From contig CAKQVV010000024.1 in NCBI GenBank assembly GCA_934277845.1, forward strand, positions 1 through 18,358: DNA of 18,358 bases, in the 5' to 3' direction. Positions within the stretch are counted from its first letter, which is position 1. Every line of letters begins with the position of its first letter. Under the pieces are notes generated by a model. It worked only from the letters and a program-made list of their open reading frames with translations. It was not told where the DNA came from and did no database searches. The DNA is from an uncultured Clostridia bacterium (GTDB lineage Bacteria > Bacillota > Clostridia > Christensenellales > Pumilibacteraceae). Shown here one piece after another: positions 1-5,717 of this stretch. Made by a program: the position numbers and the translations under genes.

Positions 1-1041
1 ATAGGGTATCACCCCACCCTCTGTAAAAGGCAGGGTTTCGCCGCGGCTAAGCAGCGACGCGAAACGATTTCGGTGTTCTTCCGCGTGTACGTTCGCGTTG
101 TCGGCTATTTGTTTTACTTCGTCGAAAATTACGCCCGAAGCACCCGAGAACTCAAAGAACCCGATAGTTTCGGTCAGCGGCAGAAGATAGCCCAGCGCAA
201 CGCCGCGATCGCCCGCGCTCACTCTTGCCGTGAGCGTACCGATAAGATCGCGCGCCTTGACCGCATAATCGGGCGCCAGTTTCAGCGAAGATGCGTATTC
301 GCCCAGCCGCTCGGTTATCTCGTTTCCTTCCTGTTCGCTTGCGAAAAATTCGGTTGCGGGCGTGATGTCGTAAGTTTCGGCATATTCTTTCGACAGTTGG
401 TTCTCGTCGTCGAAGTAGCGGATACTCTCCGCTTCGTCGCCGAAAAATTCCACGCGTGCGGGCAGCGTTTCGCCCACCGACCACACGTCCAGTATGTCGC
501 CGCGGACGGCAAACGTGCCGGCGTCGGTGATCTGCGTTTCGCGCTTGTAGCCCGCGCCGGCGAGAAGCGAAGCGATCGAGCCGAGATCGTACTCTTTGCC
601 TTTTTCTATTTTAATACACGCGGCGCGGAACTTCTCCCGACTCGGAAACGGTTGCATCGCCGCCTCTACGGGACAAACGACGAATTTCGCTTTGCCGGTG
701 GCGATCGCCGCCAGCGTCTTTAACCTCGCCGTGACGTTTTCGCCGGATAATGCGTCGCGGTATGAGAGAGCGTCATCGCGGGCGGGTAATAAATACACGC
801 CGTCCGTGAGTTTTTCCAGGGCATCCGCGAACGTGCGGGCAAGATAAAAATCGCCCGTTATAACCGCCGTAACGCCGCCGATATTTGCCGCGCGGACGTA
901 CTCGCCCGACAGCGCGGTAACGGCTGCTTTCGCAAACGAGCACAGCCCGAAAGCCGAAACGGATTTTCCGTCCCGGTATGCTTCGGCTGTTTTTACCGCG
1001 GTGCCTAAGCCGCTGTTAAAGATTTTCGTTACGTCAAGCAC
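1..1041 (-). CDS. mfd: Transcription-repair coupling factor Mfd, N-terminal part (cut by window edge)
   Basis: Mfd is a DNA translocase that removes RNA polymerase stalled at lesions and recruits UvrA. I translated this reading frame by hand. It is open to base 1, so only the first 347 of roughly 1150 residues are visible and the helicase motifs lie outside. What shows is the UvrB-like N-terminal module: a damaged P-loop-like region near residues 25-45, and the diagnostic Mfd/UvrB block at residues 177-208, with FAVRGDILDVW followed by RVEFFGDEAESIR. The start is a GTG at 1041, the only usable start between the upstream in-frame stop, which is the pth stop, and the conserved sequence. No clear Shine-Dalgarno precedes it, so translation may be coupled to pth 18 bases upstream. 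The pth-mfd order is common in Firmicutes. Confidence 0.93.
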   Translation of the reverse strand, partial: MLDVTKIFNSGLGTAVKTAEAYRDGKSVSAFGLCSFAKAAVTALSGEYVRAANIGGVTAVITGDFYLARTFADALEKLTDGVYLLPARDDALSYRDALSGENVTARLKTLAAIATGKAKFVVCPVEAAMQPFPSREKFRAACIKIEKGKEYDLGSIASLLAGAGYKRETQITDAGTFAVRGDILDVWSVGETLPARVEFFGDEAESIRYFDDENQLSKEYAETYDITPATEFFASEQEGNEITERLGEYASSLKLAPDYAVKARDLIGTLTARVSAGDRGVALGYLLPLTETIGFFEFSGASGVIFDEVKQIADNANVHAEEHRNRFASLLSRGETLPFTEGGVIPY

Positions 1042-1059
1042 GGTTGAGTTTACGGGTTC

Positions 1060-1599
1060 TTACGCGTGAGTTTCGCCGTCCAGAAGTTTGACCGCCTCGT
1101 CCGCCGCGGCGGAAAACGCGTCGAACAAAAGCTGCCGTTCGGCTTTCGGCACGTCGGAGAGAACGTAGTCGGCGATGGGCACGCGCTCGGGAACGGGACC
1201 TATTCCTATCCTCACGCGCGGAAAGTCGAGCGTTCCGATCTTCTCGATGATGTTCCGCATGCCGTTGTGCGTGCCGCCGCTGCCTTTCAGTCTTACGCGG
1301 ACGCTGCCTTTCGGCAGATCTGCGTCGTCGAACATGACGATCAGGTCCTTTGGTTCGACTTTATACTTCGCGAGAAGTTGCTTTACCGCAACTCCCGAAA
1401 GGTTCATATATGTGAGCGGCTTTGCGATCACGAGTTTTTCGCCGCCGCGATAGCCCACCGCTATCAGCGCGTCGCACTCGCGACGGTCGAATTTAAGTCC
1501 GAGTTTATCGGCAAGGCACTCGGCGGCAAGGAAACCCATATTGTGAAAAGTATAGGCGTACCTGTCGCCGAAGTTCCCCAGGCCTACGACTATTTTCAT
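1060..1599 (-). CDS. pth: Peptidyl-tRNA hydrolase
   Basis: This enzyme cleaves the ester bond of peptidyl-tRNAs that drop off ribosomes, in the cytoplasm. At 179 residues it has normal family length. Family residues are present: the GLGN start motif at 6-9, catalytic His19 in the HN pair, Asn66 in LTYMNLSG, Asp91 in FDDADLPKG, and Asn112 in the GTHNGMRNI loop that binds tRNA, plus the FPRVRIGIGP signature near 126-135. Two usually conserved motif positions differ: GLGNPG reads GLGNFG (Phe10), and the Arg before the catalytic HN is Phe18. The ATG shares its A with the stop of the DUF1858 gene upstream (TAATG), so translation is probably coupled. It belongs to the DUF1858-pth-mfd operon. Confidence 0.96.
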   Translation of the reverse strand: MKIVVGLGNFGDRYAYTFHNMGFLAAECLADKLGLKFDRRECDALIAVGYRGGEKLVIAKPLTYMNLSGVAVKQLLAKYKVEPKDLIVMFDDADLPKGSVRVRLKGSGGTHNGMRNIIEKIGTLDFPRVRIGIGPVPERVPIADYVLSDVPKAERQLLFDAFSAAADEAVKLLDGETHA

Positions 1600-1808
1600 T
1601 ATTTCTTGCTTGCGTCGTTGAATTCGTTAAGACGTCTGAGCATTTCGTCCGCGCTTACGCCGTGAGCGGCAGCCGCCTGAACTACGGTTTCGCCGCGCGC
1701 GATCGCGCAGCCCACGCAATGCATGCCGAATTCCATGAATACCGGCGCGATGTCGGGATTGATCTGCAAGACTTCGTAAATGGTCATATCTTTCGTGATT
1801 TCGTTCAT
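1599..1808 (-). CDS. DUF1858-type redox-disulfide small protein
   Basis: This is a 69-residue cytoplasmic protein of the DUF1858 / hybrid-cluster-protein-associated redox disulfide type. The pattern is a short N-terminal helix (MTIYEVLQINPDIAPVF), then GMHCVGCAIARGET with a CVGC pair at Cys31 and Cys34, then a C-terminal helix around VSADEMLRRLNEF. Members are widespread in anaerobic Firmicutes, and their biochemical role is not settled; the CxxC is assumed to form a disulfide or bind a ligand. The start is well supported: ACCTCC at 1813-1818 reads as GGAGGT on the minus strand, four bases before the ATG. It is the first gene after the consensus promoter at 1860-1888 and overlaps pth by one base. 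Confidence 0.9.
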   Translation of the reverse strand: MNEITKDMTIYEVLQINPDIAPVFMEFGMHCVGCAIARGETVVQAAAAHGVSADEMLRRLNEFNDASKK

Positions 1809-1859
1809 AATTACCTCCGCGTCCGGGTGATTTCCCCGAACATTTTTTATTACGGCTAT

Positions 1860-1888
1860 ATTATAGAAATTGACGCACGTTTTGTCAA
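1860..1888 (-). promoter_or_regulatory. Consensus sigma-A promoter of the DUF1858-pth-mfd operon
   Basis: On the minus strand, TTGACA (1883-1888) and TATAAT (1860-1865) are both perfect consensus boxes separated by exactly 17 bases. Transcription should begin near 1853, giving a leader of about 45 bases that ends in the GGAGGT site before the DUF1858 ATG. No other promoter is visible before pth or mfd, so all three genes probably depend on it. Confidence 0.88.
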
Positions 1889-1906
1889 CCTTTTTGATTC
1901 GATTAT

Positions 1907-1926
1907 AGGTTAACTTCGGTTAACTT
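1907..1926. repeat. Short hairpin with TTCG tetraloop between divergent promoters
   Basis: GTTAAC at 1909-1914 and again at 1919-1924 flank TTCG, giving a six-base-pair stem with a UUCG loop that extends to eight pairs with one G-T wobble. A short T run follows on the plus strand. It lies about 20 bases upstream of the minus-strand -35 box and before the divergent PRC gene promoter. As each GTTAAC is itself palindromic, it could equally be a pair of protein-binding sites. Confidence 0.4.
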
Positions 1927-1937
1927 TTATCTTTCGT

Positions 1938-1968
1938 TCGTGAAAATTTCACGATTTGTCCGCATAAT
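1938..1968 (+). promoter_or_regulatory. Probable promoter of the PRC-barrel gene with overlapping palindromic operator
   Basis: GTGAAA (1940-1945, four of six matches to TTGACA) and CATAAT (1963-1968, five of six to TATAAT) stand 17 bases apart. A perfect palindrome, TCGTGAAA-A-TTTCACGA at 1938-1954, covers the -35 box, where a repressor would block polymerase. The start of transcription would be near 1975, about 48 bases before the ATG. No regulator gene is adjacent, so the binding protein is unknown. Confidence 0.5.
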
Positions 1969-1988
1969 CGGACGTGCCTCTACATAAT

Positions 1989-2011
1989 GTATAGGGACGA
2001 AATCCTTATAC
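1989..2011 (+). promoter_or_regulatory. Leader hairpin immediately before the ribosome binding site
   Basis: TATAGGGA (1990-1997) pairs with TCCTTATA (2003-2010) with one G-T wobble, closed by G1989-C2011, over the five-base loop CGAAA. The nine-pair stem ends directly against the GGGAGG Shine-Dalgarno at 2012-2017 of the PRC-barrel gene. It may influence ribosome access; that role is inference from position alone. Confidence 0.35.
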
Positions 2012-2022
2012 GGGAGGAAAAA

Positions 2023-2886
2023 ATGTACAAACTGAGTGAAATAATCGGAAAGTCCGTCATCGGGACTTTCGAGGCGAAAAACGTGGGCACGCTGATGAAC
2101 GCGCTTTTTGACCGCGGCTTTTCCAAATTGCGCTGGTTCGAGGTGCTCGGCGACGACGAAACGGACGCCGAGAGGACTTATTTCGAGCCGCCTGCGGTGT
2201 CGGCTATGGACGGCGACGCGATCATGCTGAAAAACTGCGGAAAACTGACGGGCAGGTTTTCGCTCGCGCCGGTGTTCGTTTCCGCGCCGGTCAACGCCGC
2301 CGTGTACTCGCCGACCGGCAAGGCGCTCGGGCGCGTCACCGACGTCACGCTCGACGGATTTACGGTGACGGCGATCAACGTGGGCGATCTTGCGTTTTCG
2401 CCGGACGCCGTACTGTCGCGCTCGGACGACGTGATGATCATCAACGATACGGGCGAAAAAATACGGCTGATTCCGCCCAAGGTCAAAGTTCCCGAGCCGA
2501 GCGAAGCCGACAACTCCACGGTTGCGATAAACGTCGCCGAAACCGGGAAACCTGCGGACGAAGCCGCTCCCGCCGCCGTAAAAGCCACCGATATGCCAAA
2601 AGTAAAGACCGAACCTGCTCCGGACGCGCAAACCGCCGGACCGGGCGAAAAGGTCGGACTGCCCGGTAAAGTCCCCTACTCCAACGTTTCGGTCACGAAA
2701 TCGCCGGCAACGCGCGACGCACGACTTGCCGGATACGCGTTCCTTATCGGCAAACTCGTCACGAAAACGCTGACTTCCGAGGACGGCGAAATCGTCGTGG
2801 AAGCGGGCGGCAGAGTGACCGAGTCCGACCTTAAACGCACGGAACAGGCGGGTAAACTCGTTCAGCTCGCGCTCCACACGAAATAA
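2023..2886 (+). CDS. PRC-barrel-like domain protein
   Basis: This is a 287-residue cytoplasmic protein with no signal peptide or membrane segment. Residues 2-70 (YKLSEIIGKSVIGTF, then RGFSKLRWFEVL) and 80-150 (AVYSPTGKALGRVTDVTLDG, then LSRSDDVMII) look like two PRC-barrel-type beta modules, a fold also seen in RimM and photosynthetic reaction-centre H subunits. A Pro/Ala/Lys/Glu-rich linker of about 60 residues follows (160-225). A conserved-looking C-terminal segment (238-287) reads LIGKLVTKTLTSEDGEIVVEAGGRVT. The function is unknown. I chose the ATG at 2023 because GGGAGG sits six bases before it; an in-frame ATG at 1987 lies in the leader hairpin region and has no ribosome binding site. 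The gene is divergent from the DUF1858 operon and converges on murC. Confidence 0.85.
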   Translation: MYKLSEIIGKSVIGTFEAKNVGTLMNALFDRGFSKLRWFEVLGDDETDAERTYFEPPAVSAMDGDAIMLKNCGKLTGRFSLAPVFVSAPVNAAVYSPTGKALGRVTDVTLDGFTVTAINVGDLAFSPDAVLSRSDDVMIINDTGEKIRLIPPKVKVPEPSEADNSTVAINVAETGKPADEAAPAAVKATDMPKVKTEPAPDAQTAGPGEKVGLPGKVPYSNVSVTKSPATRDARLAGYAFLIGKLVTKTLTSEDGEIVVEAGGRVTESDLKRTEQAGKLVQLALHTK

Positions 2887-2892
2887 CAAATT

Positions 2893-2926
2893 ACGCTCCG
2901 CGATCGGAAAAACGAACGCGGAGCGT
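2893..2926. terminator. Hairpin terminator between converging PRC-barrel gene and murC
   Basis: ACGCTCCGCG (2893-2902) pairs perfectly with CGCGGAGCGT (2917-2926) over a 14-base loop. It lies seven bases after the PRC-barrel stop and 47 bases after the murC stop in the other direction. The T content after the stem is modest on both sides, so it may be a weak bidirectional terminator. Confidence 0.7.
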
Positions 2927-2972
2927 GTTGATAATATCGTTTTATTGCCGTCGATTATGGGCAATCGGGCGA

Positions 2973-4244
2973 TTATTTGCCGAAGCCGGAAACAATCGAT
3001 TCGGCGGCGCGGTTTATTGTCCCCGCTCCCATATACACCGCGACGTCGCCGCGGCGAAGCACGCTTTTAAGATAGCGGTTTATTTCGTCGTAGTCCGGAA
3101 AATATCTCGCGGGCAAGCGGAGTTTCGTTTTCTCGTAAAGAGTGCGGATCGCGGTGTCGTCGCCCGTTTCGCGCGAGGCGAACACCGGCGCGAAAATCAC
3201 TTCGTCCGCGCCCGTAAACGCCGCCGTGAAATCGTCCATAAGATCGCGGGTGCGCGAATAGGTGTGCGGCTCGAACACCACGAAAAGCCTGCCCTCGTGC
3301 GGCGGGACGGCGGAAAGCGCGGCTTTGATTTCCGTCGGATGATGCGCGTAGTCGGTATAGATTTCCGCGTTCATCGCGTTCCCTATACGCTCCATTCTGC
3401 GTTTTACGCCCGTGAAACTTTTAAGGCGGAATGCGATCGCGCTAAGCGGCTCGCCCTCGGAAAGTGCGACCGCCGCCGCGGCGAGCGCGTCGAACACGTT
3501 GTGTTTTCCGCGGAATTTGAGTTCGATTTTGCCCAACAGCAATCCCGAAGCCGAAACGAAAAACGACGGATACCCTTCCTCGTCCTCGGCGATATTCACG
3601 GCGCGGAAACAGCAGTTTTCGCCGAAACCGAAACTCGCCCTGCTGCCCTTTGCCGCCGTTTCGAGTTCGGGATCATCGCCGTTGTAGAGCGTAAAGCGAC
3701 AGTTGTCGGAAAACGCCGAGAAAGCCGCCGTCACTTCCGATTTGTCGCGATAACAGTCGGTATGATCCAGTTCGGCGTTGAGTATCACGCCCACGTCCGG
3801 GTGAAGCGCGAGAAAACTGCGGCGGTACTCGCACGCTTCGGTAATGAAGTAGTCGCGGTTTTCGCGGCGCGGTTTCTCTTTCGTCGTGCCGCCGATATGA
3901 ACCGTTGGCAGTCTGTCGGACATAGCGGCGGCAAGCATACCCGTCACCGTGGTCTTGCCGTGCGTACCCGACACCGCTATCGTGCGACCGTAACCGGACG
4001 CTATCGCGGCAAGGTATTCCGCGCGTTCTACAACAGGTATTCCCAGCCGCCTTGCCTCAGTAAGTTCGGGGTTGTCGGGCTTGACCGCCGCCGAAAATAC
4101 CGCCATGTCCGCGCCCCTTACGAACGCCGCGCAATGCCCGGTCGTAGCCGCGTCCGAGCCGCTCGTCAGGTGTCCTTCCCTTTCCGTAAGTTCGCGAAGC
4201 CTGCGCATGCTGATGCCTTCGCAACCGATAAAATGTACTTTCAT
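2973..4244 (-). CDS. murC: UDP-N-acetylmuramate--L-alanine ligase
   Basis: MurC adds L-alanine to UDP-MurNAc using ATP, the first peptide step of peptidoglycan precursor synthesis, in the cytoplasm. Motifs in order over 423 residues: Rossmann start HFIGCEGISM (4-13), ATP loop SGTHGKTT (92-99), EACEYRRSFL (136-145), NAELDHTDCY (156-165), the GKHNV block (246-250), FTGVKRRME (277-285), YTDYAHHPTEI (296-306) and GAGTIN (407-412). The usual GxGGxGM nucleotide-binding turn is degenerate (GCEGISM), a mild variant. It is slightly shorter than typical MurC (about 440-460 residues). The ATG at 4244 is preceded only by a weak AGG, so initiation may be inefficient. It stands alone, away from other mur genes. 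Confidence 0.95.
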   Translation of the reverse strand: MKVHFIGCEGISMRRLRELTEREGHLTSGSDAATTGHCAAFVRGADMAVFSAAVKPDNPELTEARRLGIPVVERAEYLAAIASGYGRTIAVSGTHGKTTVTGMLAAAMSDRLPTVHIGGTTKEKPRRENRDYFITEACEYRRSFLALHPDVGVILNAELDHTDCYRDKSEVTAAFSAFSDNCRFTLYNGDDPELETAAKGSRASFGFGENCCFRAVNIAEDEEGYPSFFVSASGLLLGKIELKFRGKHNVFDALAAAAVALSEGEPLSAIAFRLKSFTGVKRRMERIGNAMNAEIYTDYAHHPTEIKAALSAVPPHEGRLFVVFEPHTYSRTRDLMDDFTAAFTGADEVIFAPVFASRETGDDTAIRTLYEKTKLRLPARYFPDYDEINRYLKSVLRRGDVAVYMGAGTINRAAESIVSGFGK

Positions 4245-4339
4245 ACCTATATAAGTATGCGATTGCGTTCCGCGGCGTGAATCCCAAAAACCGAAACAAT
4301 AGGCCGATTATTCGTTCCATGCAGGGGATTCCACGTCGC

Positions 4340-4369
4340 ACGATAAAGCCGCTCCCGCCGCTTTATCGT
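4340..4369. repeat. Perfect 10-bp inverted repeat upstream of murC
   Basis: ACGATAAAGC at 4340-4349 is the exact reverse complement of GCTTTATCGT at 4360-4369, separated by ten bases. It lies about 95-125 bases upstream of the murC start on the minus strand. It could be a leader stem or a protein-binding site; it lacks a T tract, so it is not an obvious terminator. Confidence 0.5.
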
Positions 4370-4440
4370 ACTCCTCTAAATGACGTTATAAAACGAAAAC
4401 CGCTCGTCATTATTTAAAATCCGACGCACGCTTTCCGTCA

Positions 4441-4507
4441 CGATGTCATTCAGAGCCGAAGTCCTGACCGTTATTATGAAACGGTCAGGACTTCATGCGC
4501 AGAATCC
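4441..4507. repeat. REP-like palindromic intergenic element
   Basis: A perfect 15-pair stem, GAAGTCCTGACCGTT (4458-4472) against AACGGTCAGGACTTC (4480-4494), closes a seven-base loop. It is flanked by GTCATTCAGAGCCGAAG on the left and GCGCAGAATCCCC on the right. That flank pair resembles the dispersed intergenic repeat 'GTCATTCTGAGCgaagcgaAGAATCCC' that I recall from many bacterial genomes, here carrying a different palindrome in its centre. The resemblance is from memory. It follows the SGNH gene on the minus strand, where such elements often sit. Confidence 0.5.
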
Positions 4508-4543
4508 CCCACGCGGAACAAATAAATATCTTTATTTACAACC

Positions 4544-5602
4544 TTACACCATATTCGCGAGGATCTCTTTTATCACACCGCCGATGACTTCGCTCATGCG
4601 GTAGAAACCGAGGTCGTTGGGGTGACAGCCGTCCACAGTGCAGTTCTCGCGGTCGACGCTGCCGAACAGCGTTTCGCCGTCAACGAAATATACGTCGTCG
4701 CCTGCGGCTTTCGCCTTTTCGTAAGTTTCTTTCACTACCGCACGGCGACCGGGCGAAGCGGGATCGGAATCGAAATCGGGGCGCGTGACGAAAACTATCG
4801 GCGCGGTCTTATTCTCTTCGCGGAACGCGCGATAAAACGAATAGTGAGTGTCCTTCAGATACTCGGCATTCGGCGCGTTGTGATCGTAATCGATAACGAA
4901 AATCAGCGGATTAAGGCTTGCCGCGTACTTTGCAACGCTCGGTTCGCCCTTGGCGTTGCCGCTGAATCCGAGGTTGATAAAATCGGTGTTCGTGTGCTTG
5001 GAAATAAGCGCCTCGTAGGCGTTATCGGGACGGGACGCGCAGCCGCCCTGCGTGATCGACGAGCCGTAATATACGACCGGCAAGCCGCCGTAACCGTACT
5101 TTCCGCCTTCCTTTACGTCGGCGGTTTCGTCCAGCCCTATCGTAAGTTCTTCGACATCGTTATAAAGAGGCAACCACAGAATATACTCGCGCATTTCTCC
5201 GCCGAGATTTACGCTGCCTTCATAGCCGTGTTCGCTGTTGTGCTCGGGGCGGATAAGTCCTTTCAGTTTCCACTCCTTATCGGTGACGTCGATCACGGTA
5301 AGCCCGCCGCTGCCGGACAGCGGCATATGCCCCATGCGACAAAAGTTCGCGTATTTGACGGTCGCTTTCAGCGTTTTCGAGTTCGTCTTAAAGCGTATTC
5401 TGCCACCCGCCGTGTTCGTCGAAAGGAATTTAACGCCGTCCGAAACCGAAGAAGCGAACTCGCCGCTCAGCCTGTAAAAACCGCGCTCGGCGTGATTGAC
5501 GCCATAGACAGCGAACGGCGATTGCGGCATTTTATAAAATTTCATTCCGTCGCCTGTCGCGACGACTTGTTCCATGTTTTTATCGACTTTCCTTATATCC
5601 AT
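4544..5602 (-). CDS. SGNH/GDSL-family hydrolase (probable carbohydrate esterase)
   Basis: This 352-residue enzyme probably removes acyl groups, such as acetyl, from a sugar or oligosaccharide. An N-terminal beta-rich region (about 1-170) resembles the galactose-binding-like domain of the two-domain GDSL esterases (PF14607/PF14606 type), including the GFYRLSGEF segment at 41-49. The catalytic domain follows: block I YYGSSITQGG with candidate nucleophile Ser182, NLGFSGNAKGE at 210-220 supplying the oxyanion-hole Gly and Asn, and block V DGCHPND with Asp324 and His327. There is no signal peptide, so it is likely cytoplasmic and acts on imported oligosaccharides. A promoter of its own lies at 5652-5680, and the ribosome site (GAGGG) is weak. 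It is the last gene of the glycan locus. The substrate cannot be read from the sequence. Confidence 0.88.
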   Translation of the reverse strand: MDIRKVDKNMEQVVATGDGMKFYKMPQSPFAVYGVNHAERGFYRLSGEFASSVSDGVKFLSTNTAGGRIRFKTNSKTLKATVKYANFCRMGHMPLSGSGGLTVIDVTDKEWKLKGLIRPEHNSEHGYEGSVNLGGEMREYILWLPLYNDVEELTIGLDETADVKEGGKYGYGGLPVVYYGSSITQGGCASRPDNAYEALISKHTNTDFINLGFSGNAKGEPSVAKYAASLNPLIFVIDYDHNAPNAEYLKDTHYSFYRAFREENKTAPIVFVTRPDFDSDPASPGRRAVVKETYEKAKAAGDDVYFVDGETLFGSVDRENCTVDGCHPNDLGFYRMSEVIGGVIKEILANMV

Positions 5603-5651
5603 AATCGCCCTCGCTCAAGTTTTTTCATATCGCGATTTAACCAGTACCCGA

Positions 5652-5680
5652 ATAATAGCACAAAAACCCGTCCTTTGCAA
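5652..5680 (-). promoter_or_regulatory. Promoter of the SGNH hydrolase gene
   Basis: On the minus strand, TTGCAA (5675-5680, four of six) and TATTAT (5652-5657, five of six) are 17 bases apart, placing the start of transcription near 5645 and the leader at about 43 bases. A small palindrome GCAA-TCCG-TTGC overlaps the -35 side. It lets the esterase be expressed separately from the upstream glycan operon. Confidence 0.65.
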
Positions 5681-5717
5681 CGGATTGCGGACGAGATTAT
5701 GCGTTTTCTACAATTTT

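Larger units (their letters stand above)
4245..4543. other. Gene-free spacer with three inverted repeats
   Basis: I see no credible gene in these 299 bases between the SGNH gene and murC. They hold three separate inverted repeats: ACGATAAAGC/GCTTTATCGT (4340-4369), AATGACG/CGTCATT (4379-4411), and the long hairpin listed separately at 4458-4494. None has a clear T tract on the minus strand, so none is a standard intrinsic terminator for the SGNH gene. A weak murC promoter could read TTCACG-16-CATACT just upstream of its ATG, but I do not trust it. Confidence 0.6.

Noticed and set aside
1907..1926. Intrinsic terminator (TTCG-loop hairpin then T run, plus strand)
   Set aside because: No plus-strand gene ends there; it lies between two divergent promoters, so termination has no evident purpose.
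1927..2964. A 345-codon minus-strand open frame opposite the PRC-barrel gene
   Set aside because: Composition is Arg/His/Phe-rich, no family is recognisable, and it covers the promoter and terminator of the plus-strand gene, which has a good ribosome site.
4057..4341. A 94-codon minus-strand frame starting upstream of murC (MERIIGLLFRFLGF)
   Set aside because: The start looks membrane-like, but most of the frame overlaps murC in another phase and turns Arg/Gly-rich there, and no ribosome site precedes it.
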